Positions 20,486 through 30,399 of a DNA stretch of 64,000 nt are shown here, one piece after another (the first letter of the stretch is position 1; the number at the start of each line of letters is the position of its first letter). Below the pieces are notes generated by a model, which saw nothing but the letters and a program-made list of their open reading frames with translations, did not search any database and was not told where the DNA came from. Both the position numbers and the translations under genes were made by a program. This stretch comes from Lepisosteus oculatus. Taxonomy: Eukaryota; Chordata; Actinopteri; Semionotiformes; Lepisosteidae. The stretch covers positions 27,044,001 to 27,108,000 of the forward strand of contig NC_090708.1 in NCBI RefSeq assembly GCF_040954835.1, given 5' to 3'.

Positions 20486-21871
20486 CATAGTGGCTCTCTG
20501 AAGGCACCAGTTCTGTAGGGTTTGGGCATTTACTGAGACAACTATTAATTGTAGCAGTAAATCACAAAGTTGATTCTTTTGATGGCTTTAGAATCCAACC
20601 ATGCGACATAACTCAAACAACGCGCACACACAGGTACTAATACACAAGGATACATTTATTAATACATAGAATATGCATGTAAACCTAACAGATCTTATCG
20701 AGAGGGTTATCAGAAAACAAAAGGTATATATTTAATCAGTTACAAAGTGTTACACATATCAAGAGGACATACGTTCAGTATATCATTCATTAAGACCGTT
20801 TCGTAAAGTGAACTTGGTTACAACTTCTACATTAGATACTCAAACAAGTACATGACTCTTAGGAATTAAATTGATATCAACTGGTTGGGATAACAATTGA
20901 ATTCTCGAGCTGTAATGCATTGAAGTTGAATACTCATCCAATTTCTGGGGATTCAGATCTCCTGCGGGCACAAAGAAACAGTTGCAGGCTGTTGCTGTCC
21001 AATCCGCGCTCTCTGGCTCCGTGCCAGGCTGTGCTGTGCGGCTTGCGACGGTGCGCTGCTGATGCTCACTGACCGGCTAGTTGGTGTTGTTTAACTAGCA
21101 CAGTTTGTGCACAGGAGAAAAGATGACTGTGGGTCCCAGCAAGTCAGGAAGAGGACCAGTTCGTTCCTGATGAAGAGCTAGTTCTGAATAGTAATTCAGC
21201 TGTCCACAGTTCCGACCTGTTCACGAGGCCTGCTGCTGGTTACTCTCTGGCAACCTCAACTCTAGACTCTTAGAACAAAGGAAAGTTCTGGCAGTCGGAC
21301 ACACTGGCCGTTCCGTGGTTGTCCGGGCTGAGTCTCAGGATGGTCAGGAGGCGCGCTGCGAGAATGTCCTGCCCTTGGGAGCCTTCTGCTCCTGGGCCGT
21401 CCTGCCCTGAAATTCTCCTTTGAATTCCCTTTAGAATTGTTGAATCTGAATCTGAATCTTGTTGAATCTGAATCTGAATCTCCCAGGCTCTCTGTGTTGC
21501 CTGTTTTTACCTGGAGGAACTTCAGCTCATTGATTGGCTGAAAGTTCCATGGGCATCAGAGTCCCACGTGGGTTACTCGGCCCTACCAGTCCCTGATTGG
21601 TTGATCAAGGTGAGATATGAGTCACTTACTCCTGACACTTAGTAATGCAGTCCAGATGTCCAACTGGCACTCCCTAGACAGATAGGCGCCAATGGGTGAC
21701 CATTGATCATGATAGCCAGGCTTAGCTAAGTGCATCCCCCTTTGGGAGCTGTCCTTGGACCTTAAATCACCTTGCATGAATGGTTTCTCTGTGGCTGAAC
21801 CACAGAGATGAACAGAGAAATGAGGCCTAATTTGGGAAAGCTCAGAAACACTTAATTCTGCCTTATTATTA
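20486..21871 (-). mobile_element. LTR of retrovirus-like element, inverted orientation
   Basis: About 1.39 kb, minus-strand copy of the TGTAG...CTACA LTR family also at 25559, 27131, 45516 and 56692. Its U5 end (CTTCAGAGAGCCACTA on the minus strand) lies at the left and faces the triplicated primer-binding-site-like repeat. Its U3 start lies at the right but lacks about the first dozen bases (TGTAGCGGCGAG) and abuts the gag-like sequence at about 21878. It points the wrong way relative to the gag-to-env frame to its right, so the provirus has been rearranged. Confidence 0.85.
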
Positions 21872-21893
21872 AGCTGTAATGTCTGTAATGTCT

Positions 21894-24823
21894 GTAATGA
21901 TTTTGAGCAGCTGTGTCAAGCACTTATCGAAGAATACAGTGCGTTTATTGACCCGACTGCCGCGACAGTCGCCGCACTTAACATTAAGCACGAGAGAGCA
22001 GAGTCCCCTCGCGAATATTACGAGAGACTTAGATGAACTTATTTTGCAGGGCGAAATGATGAGGGTTGCGAAGAGAACATACATTTCAAGGGTTTATTCA
22101 TTGCGAATCTCCACCCATCAGTCAGAAAGATGATCTTAATGCATACAGATGCACAGACCATGAAAATGACTGATATTAAGAGATTCGTGCAGAAAGCCTG
22201 GGAGTATGATGTCCAAAGTCGCTCTGAGCAAAAAGCTGCTAAAGCGACTGTGTTCGCCGTCAGAGCCAGCAGGGTTAATTCCCCCCTGCTCGAAGGAGCA
22301 CAGGCTCCTGAGCTGGCTAAGCCCCGTTCCAAAGCACTCACACAGGACCGCACCCAGCGTCCTAAGTGCCATGAGAACACCGGGGGAGGGAAAGGGCTAG
22401 AAAAAGCTGAACAAAAGGATTCAGTAGCCGCCCGCCTGGCCAGGCTTGAACAAGCTTTATTAGGACAGGGACAACCGCTCCCCAAGGCTGCCGGAAGCGT
22501 GAATGAGCTGATACTCTCCACTGGAGGAGGCGGAGACCCGCCCCCTCTCCCTCCCTCAGTCTATCTGATTGAGCGGAAGGGTTCCTGCCTGGATAAGGTC
22601 AGCCACTCCCAAGTAAGTGCTGACTCCACCCCTGAAGTCACAGAGCAGGCAGTAAAACGCAGAGGAAAAGCAAGAAGCTTTTACCTCAAGGCTGCCATGG
22701 GAGATGTCTTACCCAGTGAGACACTGATTGACACTGAGGTTGAAAGGTGTTTGATGTCACACGGCAAGCTCAAACGGGTAGAAAAAGAAAAGGGCATGCG
22801 ACTCAGAGAGGAACCTTTGGTGGATCACCAGAAAGGCAAGGTGTGGAAACAGGTCAAGGCTCCTAAGCCTTCTGTACAGAAGGAAAGGGGGGCCAAGAGG
22901 CAGACTGTGCTCACACAGTGCCCACCGAACACAGAAGCCTATGTGGAGATTCCTTCTGTTCCCTCTGGACAAGAAATAAAAATATTTTCTTGTTCCCCGG
23001 ATATACAGGGAAGTCGTGTCCCGGCTGAGGTCACAACAGCCTCCATGCCACAGGAGCGGTGCTCCAAGCAGCCGCCTGATCCACCAGGTAAAGCACACAC
23101 CTTTTACATCCCTAAAGAGGAGCAGATCTCCCCACCTGGCGATGAAAAGGAGCTTTCCCTGTGCACCCTGGCACCCAAGAGGGGTCAGGACCACCACCCC
23201 GCAGTGGTGGAAGGGATCCAGATGGCAGGAGAGCAGGTTGGTGATGTAGCCCTCACCCTTAGCCCTGAGAGGTCCTCTATTAGTGAGGATCTGCTTGAGC
23301 AGCTGTCACAGGGCCACCACCAGGTGCCCCTGGTGCAACATTCACAGGTTAGACAGGAGGTCCAGCTGGACGCTGAGACTACTGCGCTGTGGACACACCT
23401 GATCCCAGATGCCGATTCCCTCTGCTTTGACCCAGGGAACCTGCAGTCAGGTAACATTATTTCTCACAACTACCAGGTAGTGAGTGAGACTGAACTGATT
23501 GTTCCTGCCTCAACGGCAGGGTTGCCAACACACCCAGTCCCCCAGAAGGGACAGGGAATGAAAGCCGAGCCGGTTTTCTTACAGCCACCAGCTCAGTTTG
23601 TCAGTCTGAGTCTGACCAACAGTGGTTCAGCCAGACTGGAGCTGGATGGTCAAGTCACCCCCCTGCCAGTGCAGGACATCTCAAAGAGGGGTGTCAGAAT
23701 CCCCGCCTGCACTGACATGGGCCTGGTGAGTGATAGTGAGTTCAAAGACAGTGAACTAGCTATCCCACTGCTGGGGCGGCTCCCTGAACCCCAAGCGAGG
23801 GAAGGGGGGAGCGAGCAGGTGTCCTACACCTACCCCCAGCGAACGATTGTAAACATGCCGATAGAGGGATTCCTCAATCAGGAAGTGCGCAGGGTGGACC
23901 TGAACAGTGAGAATGGGATAACAATCCTAGATCACTCAGGTGCTCCAGATGACCACTCAGCCGAGGGTCAGGCATGCTCCACCGCTGCACCGCCCCCTGC
24001 AGGGTTACTAGAGCACAGGCATGAACAAATCGAAAAAGCAGATGCCCTGGAAAAGGAGGAGCAGCATCAGCAGCTGCGTCAGATCTCCCCAGATTTCCAG
24101 GATGTTGGTGCCCAAGATGCCACAGGGCATACTGAGAAAGACACCATGTACACGCTGCGCCAGCTTAGAAAGGCAACAGTCACTCCGAAGGAGATGACTG
24201 GGATCAGCCACCCGAAAAGACTTTTGGGAGGACTGATTGCTGCCGCCACTGTTGCACGTTTGCTTTTTCTGGTAGGTTTGTGTGCTACTGGCACTCTCAC
24301 CCTGACTGACCCAAGAAGGCAGGTGTCAGAGATGCCAGAGGGTAGTGACAGACTGTATCAACAGCAGCAAAAGTTGGAAAGCTTAGGGAAACCCCTACAG
24401 GCAACTTCCTATGCAACAGGGTTAAATCTTATTCCCCAAACAGTGGACATGATTGTTGGTGTTATACAGTGGGTTTATGCTTGTGTGCAACAGGCCAGAA
24501 TGTTGACACAAGACCTGTTAAGGGAGTTTAGTGCCACTGTAGCCAGTCTAGCCATGGCACAATTCCCAACCCACTTGATTCCACTCTTCTCAGTAGAGGA
24601 GTATGTGACATTAACCCCATCGCTCATAGCTCACCCAGAAGGCAAACCAAGATTGAATTTGGTTCAAAATCTTGAGATGGGTATGGCTACCAAAGCTATC
24701 CATTGGCTGTGTCTAAACGATTCACCAATGAAGGGTGTAAAGCTACTAACGAGCAGAGGGAGGTTAATGAACCCCATGAAGAGCAGGTGGGAAGTAAATG
24801 GCTGGCCAGCACACCACATTTAA
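21894..24823 (+). pseudogene. gag/protease/env-like fused frame with one internal stop; 897 codons open
   Basis: The frame reads gag capsid-like sequence from 21894 ([12 protein letters not shown], then [16 protein letters not shown]) with one in-frame TGA at 22034-22036, and then stays open for 897 codons from the ATG at 22130 to 24823. Counting from that ATG: residues 1-60 end the capsid; about 78-82 show a lone Cys-His instead of a full CCHC knuckle; 184-210 look like a retropepsin start, where the active-site triad expected as DTG reads DTE (201-203); 211-690 are polar, Pro/Glu-rich and unrecognised; about 697-725 is a hydrophobic membrane-like segment after basic residues; 726-897 resemble an envelope surface region only by position and composition. 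The protease change and missing pol argue against function. The exceptional length of open frame suggests a young copy or a retained product. Not a known host gene. Confidence 0.6.
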
Positions 24824-25544
24824 CTGACACTATGACTTGTGACGGGCATGATACAGCTACCACAATGCAGCTACCTAACCAATAGTTTTCCTGTAAGTTC
24901 CCGAGGAGGCCATAGTACAGCATGGTAACTTAACACTGTATGGTCTGGAACCAGACAATATAAGACCAAACTTGAGGTCTAAGATGCCTTCAGGTGCCAC
25001 ACTATTCAATTGGATAGAAATCCAAGAAACAGTAAGCCCTGAAGAGGTACAGGTAGTTAGTTTGCTTTAATGGAACAAACCTCCAAACCACCCTAGCAGA
25101 TACCCAACACAGGTGTTGTGGTTTATCGGGGGCTGGGAACAGGAACTGTTGTTACTGTAACACTACTGCCAGGAAGCTGGATCATGACTGACAGTGTACT
25201 CTGAATGATGTAGTCTCACATCAAGATGTACTCTGGGTAGCATGAATGAGTCAAAGGTAGCATGTCAAAAGAAAGGAAGTGACTTATCCCCAAATATCTA
25301 CCACAGAGGTATCAGATATTGACAGTGAACTTCCTCATGTGTAATTCCTAGACTGAGATAATGTCTCCTACCGTGTTTATACATACTCCAGATGTTATTC
25401 ATCCTGTTTGTTCCCAATGCTGGTTCTGGTATGAATTCTCGAGGAGTAATGTAGACATTTAAGATTAATGTTCTAATGACAAGGGACATCACTTAACTCT
25501 GTTTTGTTTTGAAGGCAACAGCGCCTCAGGACCTCGTGACCTTC
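24824..25544 (+). other. decayed 3' (env-like) internal sequence
   Basis: After the stop at 24823 short stretches stay open in other frames (for example about 24900-25075), consistent with continuation of the same coding region after frameshifts, up to the polypurine tract. No domain identified with confidence. The minus-strand frame at 25298-25492 has no support. Confidence 0.4.
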
Positions 25545-25558
25545 AAAAAGGGGGGATA

Positions 25559-25797
25559 TGTAGCGGCGAGGCTTAATAATAAGGCAGAATTAAGTGTTTC
25601 TGAGCTTCCCAAATTAGGCCTCATTTCTCTGTTCATCTCTGTGGTTCAGCCACAGAGAAACCATTCATGCAAGGTGATTTAAGGTCCAAGGACAGCTCCC
25701 AAAGGGGGATGCACTTAGCTAAGCCTGGCTATCATGATCAATGGTCACCCATTGGCGCCTATCTGTCTAGGGAGTGCCAGTTGGACATCTGGACTGG
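25559..25797 (+). mobile_element. 5' portion of 3' LTR (truncated)
   Basis: Starts TGTAGCGGCGAGGC right after a polypurine tract and follows the family sequence as far as 'ggacatctggactg', where it breaks off into unrelated DNA. About 1.1 kb of the LTR is missing. Confidence 0.85.
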
Positions 25798-26094
25798 ACA
25801 AAATGTTCACCCAAAGTATGACCAACCAACGAGGAGCCAGCCTGTTGGACAGAAGGACTACATCTGATGCCATTACAACCAATCACCAATTTTGAGTTCT
25901 TGGTTTATAAGTTACTGCACAACTCATTTTTTCTGTCTCACAATCTTGCACTTGTTGCTCTCTCTCCTTTTAATCTTGCAATCTAGCAACATCTGGCATC
26001 CAAGTCAAGGCTTTAGATTTATTCAAGACACCAAGCTGAAAGACCAAGTAAGTAACGAAGAGAATTCTGTCCAAGATTATTTCTGCAGGGAAGC
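25798..26094 (+). repeat. duplicated intergenic block
   Basis: This is similar to 62740-63000 and 37600-37830. Shared phrases are 'aaggactacatctgatg', 'ttcttggttta.aagttactg', 'atcttgcaatctagcaaca' and 'ctttctgcagggt'. No coding sense. It marks segmental duplication that includes the adjacent SINE-like repeat. Confidence 0.5.
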
Positions 26095-26335
26095 ACGAAG
26101 CTTTCCTTCCTTGTAATGGTGAGGTCCTGGGCTCAATTCTGGACCCGGGGTGCTATCTGTGTGGAGTTTGTATGTTCTCTCTTTTTGTATGTGGATTTCC
26201 TCCCACAGTACAATGACATACTGGTATGTTGGTGTGTGTGTGCCCTGAGATGGCCTGGTGTCCAATACATGGTGTATTTGCCCTTGCCCCTGTTGCTTGC
26301 CAGGATAGGTTCTAGTTCCTCCATGACCCTTTAAT
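26095..26335 (+). repeat. SINE-like dispersed repeat
   Basis: Order of motifs: 'ctgggctcaattctggaccc', 'tgctatctgtgtggagtttg', 'atttcctcccacagtacaat', 'gtgccctgagatggcctggt', 'gttgcttgccaggatagg'. This is a familiar abundant fish repeat with a tRNA-like head. Diverged copies are listed elsewhere in this table. Confidence 0.7.
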
Positions 26336-27130
26336 CTGTCTTGAACTTGCCCCTCTTCCAAGACTAAGTTTTTAGATTGTACGGGTTCCAACTCCATTCA
26401 CACCCAGTTGTTTACCTCTATGGTGTCTTCCAAAATCCACGCTTTTGGTACTGACTTAGCTGCACTAAGGTTATCCAGAAATGCTCTAAATGGATCCTTT
26501 ATTGATGACCATACAGTTTAACAGCAAACACATGTAAAATAGAGAATAAAGACCTAGAATATGTTTATATTAAAAGTTAGAATTTGAAAACAAAAATGTA
26601 AATATCTAATCTCAATTTTCCTTACGAAAGTGGCTGGCAGAGCCTCTGTGTAATTATTAAAGTTAAAGGACAATATGCTGGTTTTTCAAGGTTTGACTGA
26701 ACGTCAAAAACTGAGTAAGCATAAATAAGAAATAAGGCCTTTTATTTATTGTCCATATAGTTGCATACTGAATAAGCTGATTTTAAATGAGTGAAATTAT
26801 TAATTTATGTTATATTACAAAGGGAATTTAAATTTCTTCTAATATTGCCATGTTGCACAAATGAAATTATGTAGTCTTGACACCTACCCTATATTGTATG
26901 TGGAGCACGTGTCTTTGGCCTGTGGTAGGAATCCCATGCAGACATGGGAAAAAACATGCCTACCTCACATAAACAGACAGAGCTCATGAGTCTGGAAGGG
27001 AATTAGGCTTCATTTCATTTCAATTTTGAACTATGATTCATGAGTACAAAATGCCAGAACACAAGCTGGAGTATAGTGTAGAACACAAGTCCTGCACTAT
27101 GCATGCTGCAGTATTTCCATCTGTAACAGT
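26336..27130. other. intergenic, no gene seen
   Basis: AT-rich DNA with no recognisable gene or repeat boundary. Confidence 0.45.
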
Positions 27131-28566
27131 TGCAGCGGCAATGCTTGTTAATAAGACAGAATTAAGTGTTGCTGAGCTTTCCCAAATGAGGCCCCATCTC
27201 TCTCTTCATCTCTGTGCAGCCACAGAGAAGCTATTCATGCAGGCTGAGTTAAATATGTTTTCTTTTGATAAGCTCCCAAATGGGGATGCACTTAGCTAAG
27301 CCTGGCTATCATGATCAATGGTCATCCATTGGTGCCTATCTGTCTAGGGAGTGCCAGATGGACATCTGGACTGCATTCCTAAGTGTCAGGAGTAAGTGAC
27401 TCATATCTCACCTTGATCAACCAATCAGGGACTGGTAGGGCTGAGTAACCCACGTGGGTCTCTGATGCCCATGAAACTTTCAGCCAATGAACAAGCTGAA
27501 GTTCCTCCAGGTAAAACAGGCAATACAGAGAGCCTGTGAGAAATTCTAGGAAGAATTCCAGGAGAAGGAGAACTTCTAAGGAGAATTCCAGGGATGCGAG
27601 ACAATTCCAGGGCAGGACGGCCCAGGAGCAGAAAGGCTCCCAAGGGCAGGACATTCTTGCAGTGCGCCTCCTGACCATCTTGAGACTCAGCCCGGACCAA
27701 CACGGAAAGGCCAGTGTGTCCAAGTGCCAGAACTTTCCTTTGTTCTAAGAGTCAAGAGCTGCGGTTGCCAGAGAGTAACCAAAGGATCCACCCGAGGTTA
27801 GCATCAGCAGCAAGCCTCGTGAACAGGTCGGAACTGTGGACAGCTGAATCAGTATTCAGAACTAGCGCTCCATCAGGAACAAACCGGTCTTCTTCCTGAC
27901 CTGCTGGGACCCACAGTCATCTTTTCTCCTGTGCACAAACTCTTGCTAGTTTAAGCCTAAACTAACTAGCCAGTCTTCAGAAAGCATCAGCAGCGCACCG
28001 TCGCAAAATGCACAGCACAGCCTGGCACGGAGCCAGGGAGCGCGGATTGGACAGCAACAAGCCTGCAACTGTTTCTTTGTGCCTGCAGGAGATCTGAATC
28101 CCCAGAGATTGGATGAATATTCAACTTCACTGCATTACAGCTCGAGAATTCAATTGTTATCCCAACCAGTTGATATCAATTTTATTCCTAAGAGTTATGT
28201 ACTTGTTTTGAGTATCTAATGTAGAAGTTGTAACCAAGTTCAATTACGAAACGGTCTAAATGAATGATATACTGAACATATGTCCTCTTGATATGTGTAA
28301 CTCTTTTTGACTGACTGAATATATACCTCTTGTATTCTGATAACACTCATGATAAGATCTATTAGGTTTACATGCATATTCTATGTATTAATAAATGTAT
28401 CCTTGTGTATTAGTACCTGTGTGTGTGCATTGTTTGAGTTATATCGCATGGTTGGATTCTAAGGCCATTAAAAGAATCAATTTTGTGATTTACTGCTACA
28501 ATTAATAATTGTCCCAGTAAATGCCCAAACCCCTACAGAACTGGTGCCTTGTGAGAGCACACTACA
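27131..28566 (+). mobile_element. solo LTR, TGTAG...CTACA family
   Basis: A 1.44-kb LTR beginning TGCAGCGGCAATGC and ending GAGAGCACACTACA. It follows the family throughout: 'agccacagaga', 'gcttagctaagcctggcta', 'ggagtgccagatggacatct', 'gaccatcttgagactcagcc', 'ctcgagaattcaattg' and 'ttactgctacaattaataat'. 'attaataaatgtatcc' near the 3' side could carry the poly(A) signal. No internal region follows. The flanks (ACAGT on the left, CATTA on the right) do not form a target duplication, so one edge may be altered. Small frames inside are not genes. Confidence 0.85.
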
Positions 28567-28993
28567 CATTAAAAGTAAAACTTTCTCAGAAGAACAGAAA
28601 CTGTAACTGGTGTTTGTTTGTTTTTAACACAGCTCATTATTAATAGAAGCCAGGCCTCTTAAATGCTTTAAGAAGAGCAGGAATTTTTATCATTTTAAAG
28701 ATGACTAAAATTGGTTCAGAGAAACTGGATTGCTCATTTAACTGGTAGACAATACATGAGAAAGCAATGCATATATAGTATACTCCATTATTTAGGTAAA
28801 GCATGTGTTACACTCCAAAGATATCTCAAATAAAGGTGAAAGTTAGAGTGAGAGTGAATGGGAATATGAAGTGAAATGGAAAGACTGAAGCAGGAGACTT
28901 CCGTTCATTACACCTCATTTTATGCCAGAAAACAGAGGTGTCTTATAGCTTTCAGAGATCACTATCCATGTTTCAACCACGGACTGAGATCCG
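28567..28993. other. intergenic, no gene seen
   Basis: No gene or identifiable repeat. Confidence 0.45.
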
Positions 28994-29644
28994 TGTCAGG
29001 TCTTGTAGTAGACCCTATGCGATGCGGTAAGAGCTGGAGAAAACAGGAGGTGTGGTAAAAGGAAACACACAGGGGTTTAATAGTGCACAAAATAATAGTG
29101 ACAATCTATGAGACAGTGAACAGGGAAGACAAAGAACAGCACCCAAATCCAACGGGTTCAAAGGCAGGTCAGGGCACAGTCTGAGTCCATCAGCAATTAA
29201 TCCATCCTGGGACGCAACAAGGTTAAAATCCCCGGGAGGACACACGGACAGACAAAATATGGAGGTCCAAGGGTGACGGGGCGAGATCCTTCAGACCCCG
29301 GGCTCGGGAAGTGGGAGGTGTCGGGGATGAGGCTTATGCCCTCTGGAGACAGACGTAGGGTTTCCTCGTGCCAGGCGGGCCTTGTGACATCCTTACCCTA
29401 ATGATGAGCCCCGAGGACTAGAGGAGCTAGTCTTTAACTAATACACCTAAGAAGTTCAGGTGGGTTCACACCTGATGAAGGCTCCACGGCCGAAATGTTG
29501 TGTTCTCTTTCTTCTTTTTTTCAACATGGAATAAACCTATTACTTGTTCCCATACACCTAAGAAGGTAAACCTGGGGAGCTTAATCACAAGGACAATAAC
29601 AGGAGTAGTGGAGCGCCCTCTCGGGAGGGATGTCAGGCGTGACA
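28994..29644 (-). mobile_element. LTR of TGTCAC family, interrupted by a 97-bp insertion
   Basis: In its own direction it begins TGTCACGCCTGACATCCCTC (29644) and runs through 'gctcatcatt', 'ggcataagcctcatcc' and 'ttttaaccttgttgcgtccc' towards 28994. It is a different subfamily from the 2.8- and 4.1-kb copies. A short Penelope-derived piece (29455-29551) has inserted into it. The far end is diverged. Confidence 0.65.
29455..29551 (+). mobile_element. 97-bp Penelope-like 3' fragment with 14-bp target duplication
   Basis: The insert is bounded by a perfect 14-bp direct repeat, ATACACCTAAGAAG, at 29441-29454 and 29552-29565. It contains the hammerhead-like string CTGATGA...GAAA (29472-29495), then 'caacatggaataaaccta' and 'ttacttgttcc'. 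Compared with the copy at 52025-52150 it lacks the last 40-odd bases. Its first 11 bases (TTCAGGTGGGT) are the reverse complement of that missing tail (ACCCACCTGAA). A long duplication of this kind points to target-primed reverse transcription. Confidence 0.8.
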
Positions 29645-30399
29645 CCTACAGGATGATGGCCAACTGAGTTAGATGAGCTGTATGTTCTTCTGTTTTTTGC
29701 TCATTTGGAATGTTTTGTTTTTGCAGCATTTTCAAAGCAAGAATAGAATCCAGAGACTAGCATAAGGTTAAAATTTCAAGCTTTTTTGTTTAGTTATAAA
29801 TTTGTAAATGAATTCCATTCAAAATAGTCAGTTGTCACAATAGAACATGAGAACATTTATAAAAAAGGGAAAACCATCTGGCCCATCATGTTTGCTTTGT
29901 TTCAAGCAACTGATGCTTAATCATCTGCTGGGGTGTTGCTACTGACAAATCCATGTTTACCACCCATCCACAATCTAAATGATGAGATGTGGTATTGTTT
30001 TCTCCATAATGTCTAATAAGCAAAGGACAACACAAAAGCAAGCTACCAAACCATGTAAAATGATGTCAGTTGGGAATCTGAGTCTTCTTAGCAAGCATTC
30101 TTACTATGGGAAGTAACTACAAGAAGAATTACTTCTGGTGTTTTAGAGATCAATAATTACCAGCTCAGCCATTGCAGAATTAATAATGTTTCTATGTCTT
30201 TTCAAGAGAAGGATTTGTCTTCATCTCTGCAAGCTTTACTAAGCTCTTCACACCCCATCCCCAATCAATTAAAACAACTACTATATGAATGATCAATCAA
30301 AACTATGACTTGCCTGAAGCACCTTTACAACAGCTGAGAATGTCATTTGGCATGCCAGGGCACCTATTACACAAGCTGTAGGACTACATGCAAAATATT
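29645..30399. other. intergenic with degraded dispersed repeat
   Basis: About 29845-29975 holds a degraded copy of the 'ccatctggcccatcatg' repeat. About 30060-30330 loosely resembles 14370-14600. No gene. Confidence 0.4.

Larger units (their letters stand above)
21878..25797 (+). mobile_element. endogenous retrovirus-like element, internal region plus partial 3' LTR, pol deleted
   Basis: Plus-strand internal region of an LTR retroelement: gag-like sequence from about 21894, a protease-like stretch, a long unassigned region, an env-like hydrophobic segment, decayed sequence to 25540, then a polypurine tract AAAAAGGGGGG (25545-25555) and the first 239 bp of an LTR (25559-25797). I find no reverse transcriptase, RNase H or integrase motif, so most of pol is absent. 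The left LTR is inverted, the right one truncated, and the gag N-terminus is missing. It is defective. Confidence 0.75.

Noticed and set aside
22136..24300. Several minus-strand open frames of 65-160 codons inside the retrovirus-like region (for example 22039-22521, 22757-23197)
   Set aside because: They are antisense shadows of the long plus-strand frame, with no domain and no supporting context.
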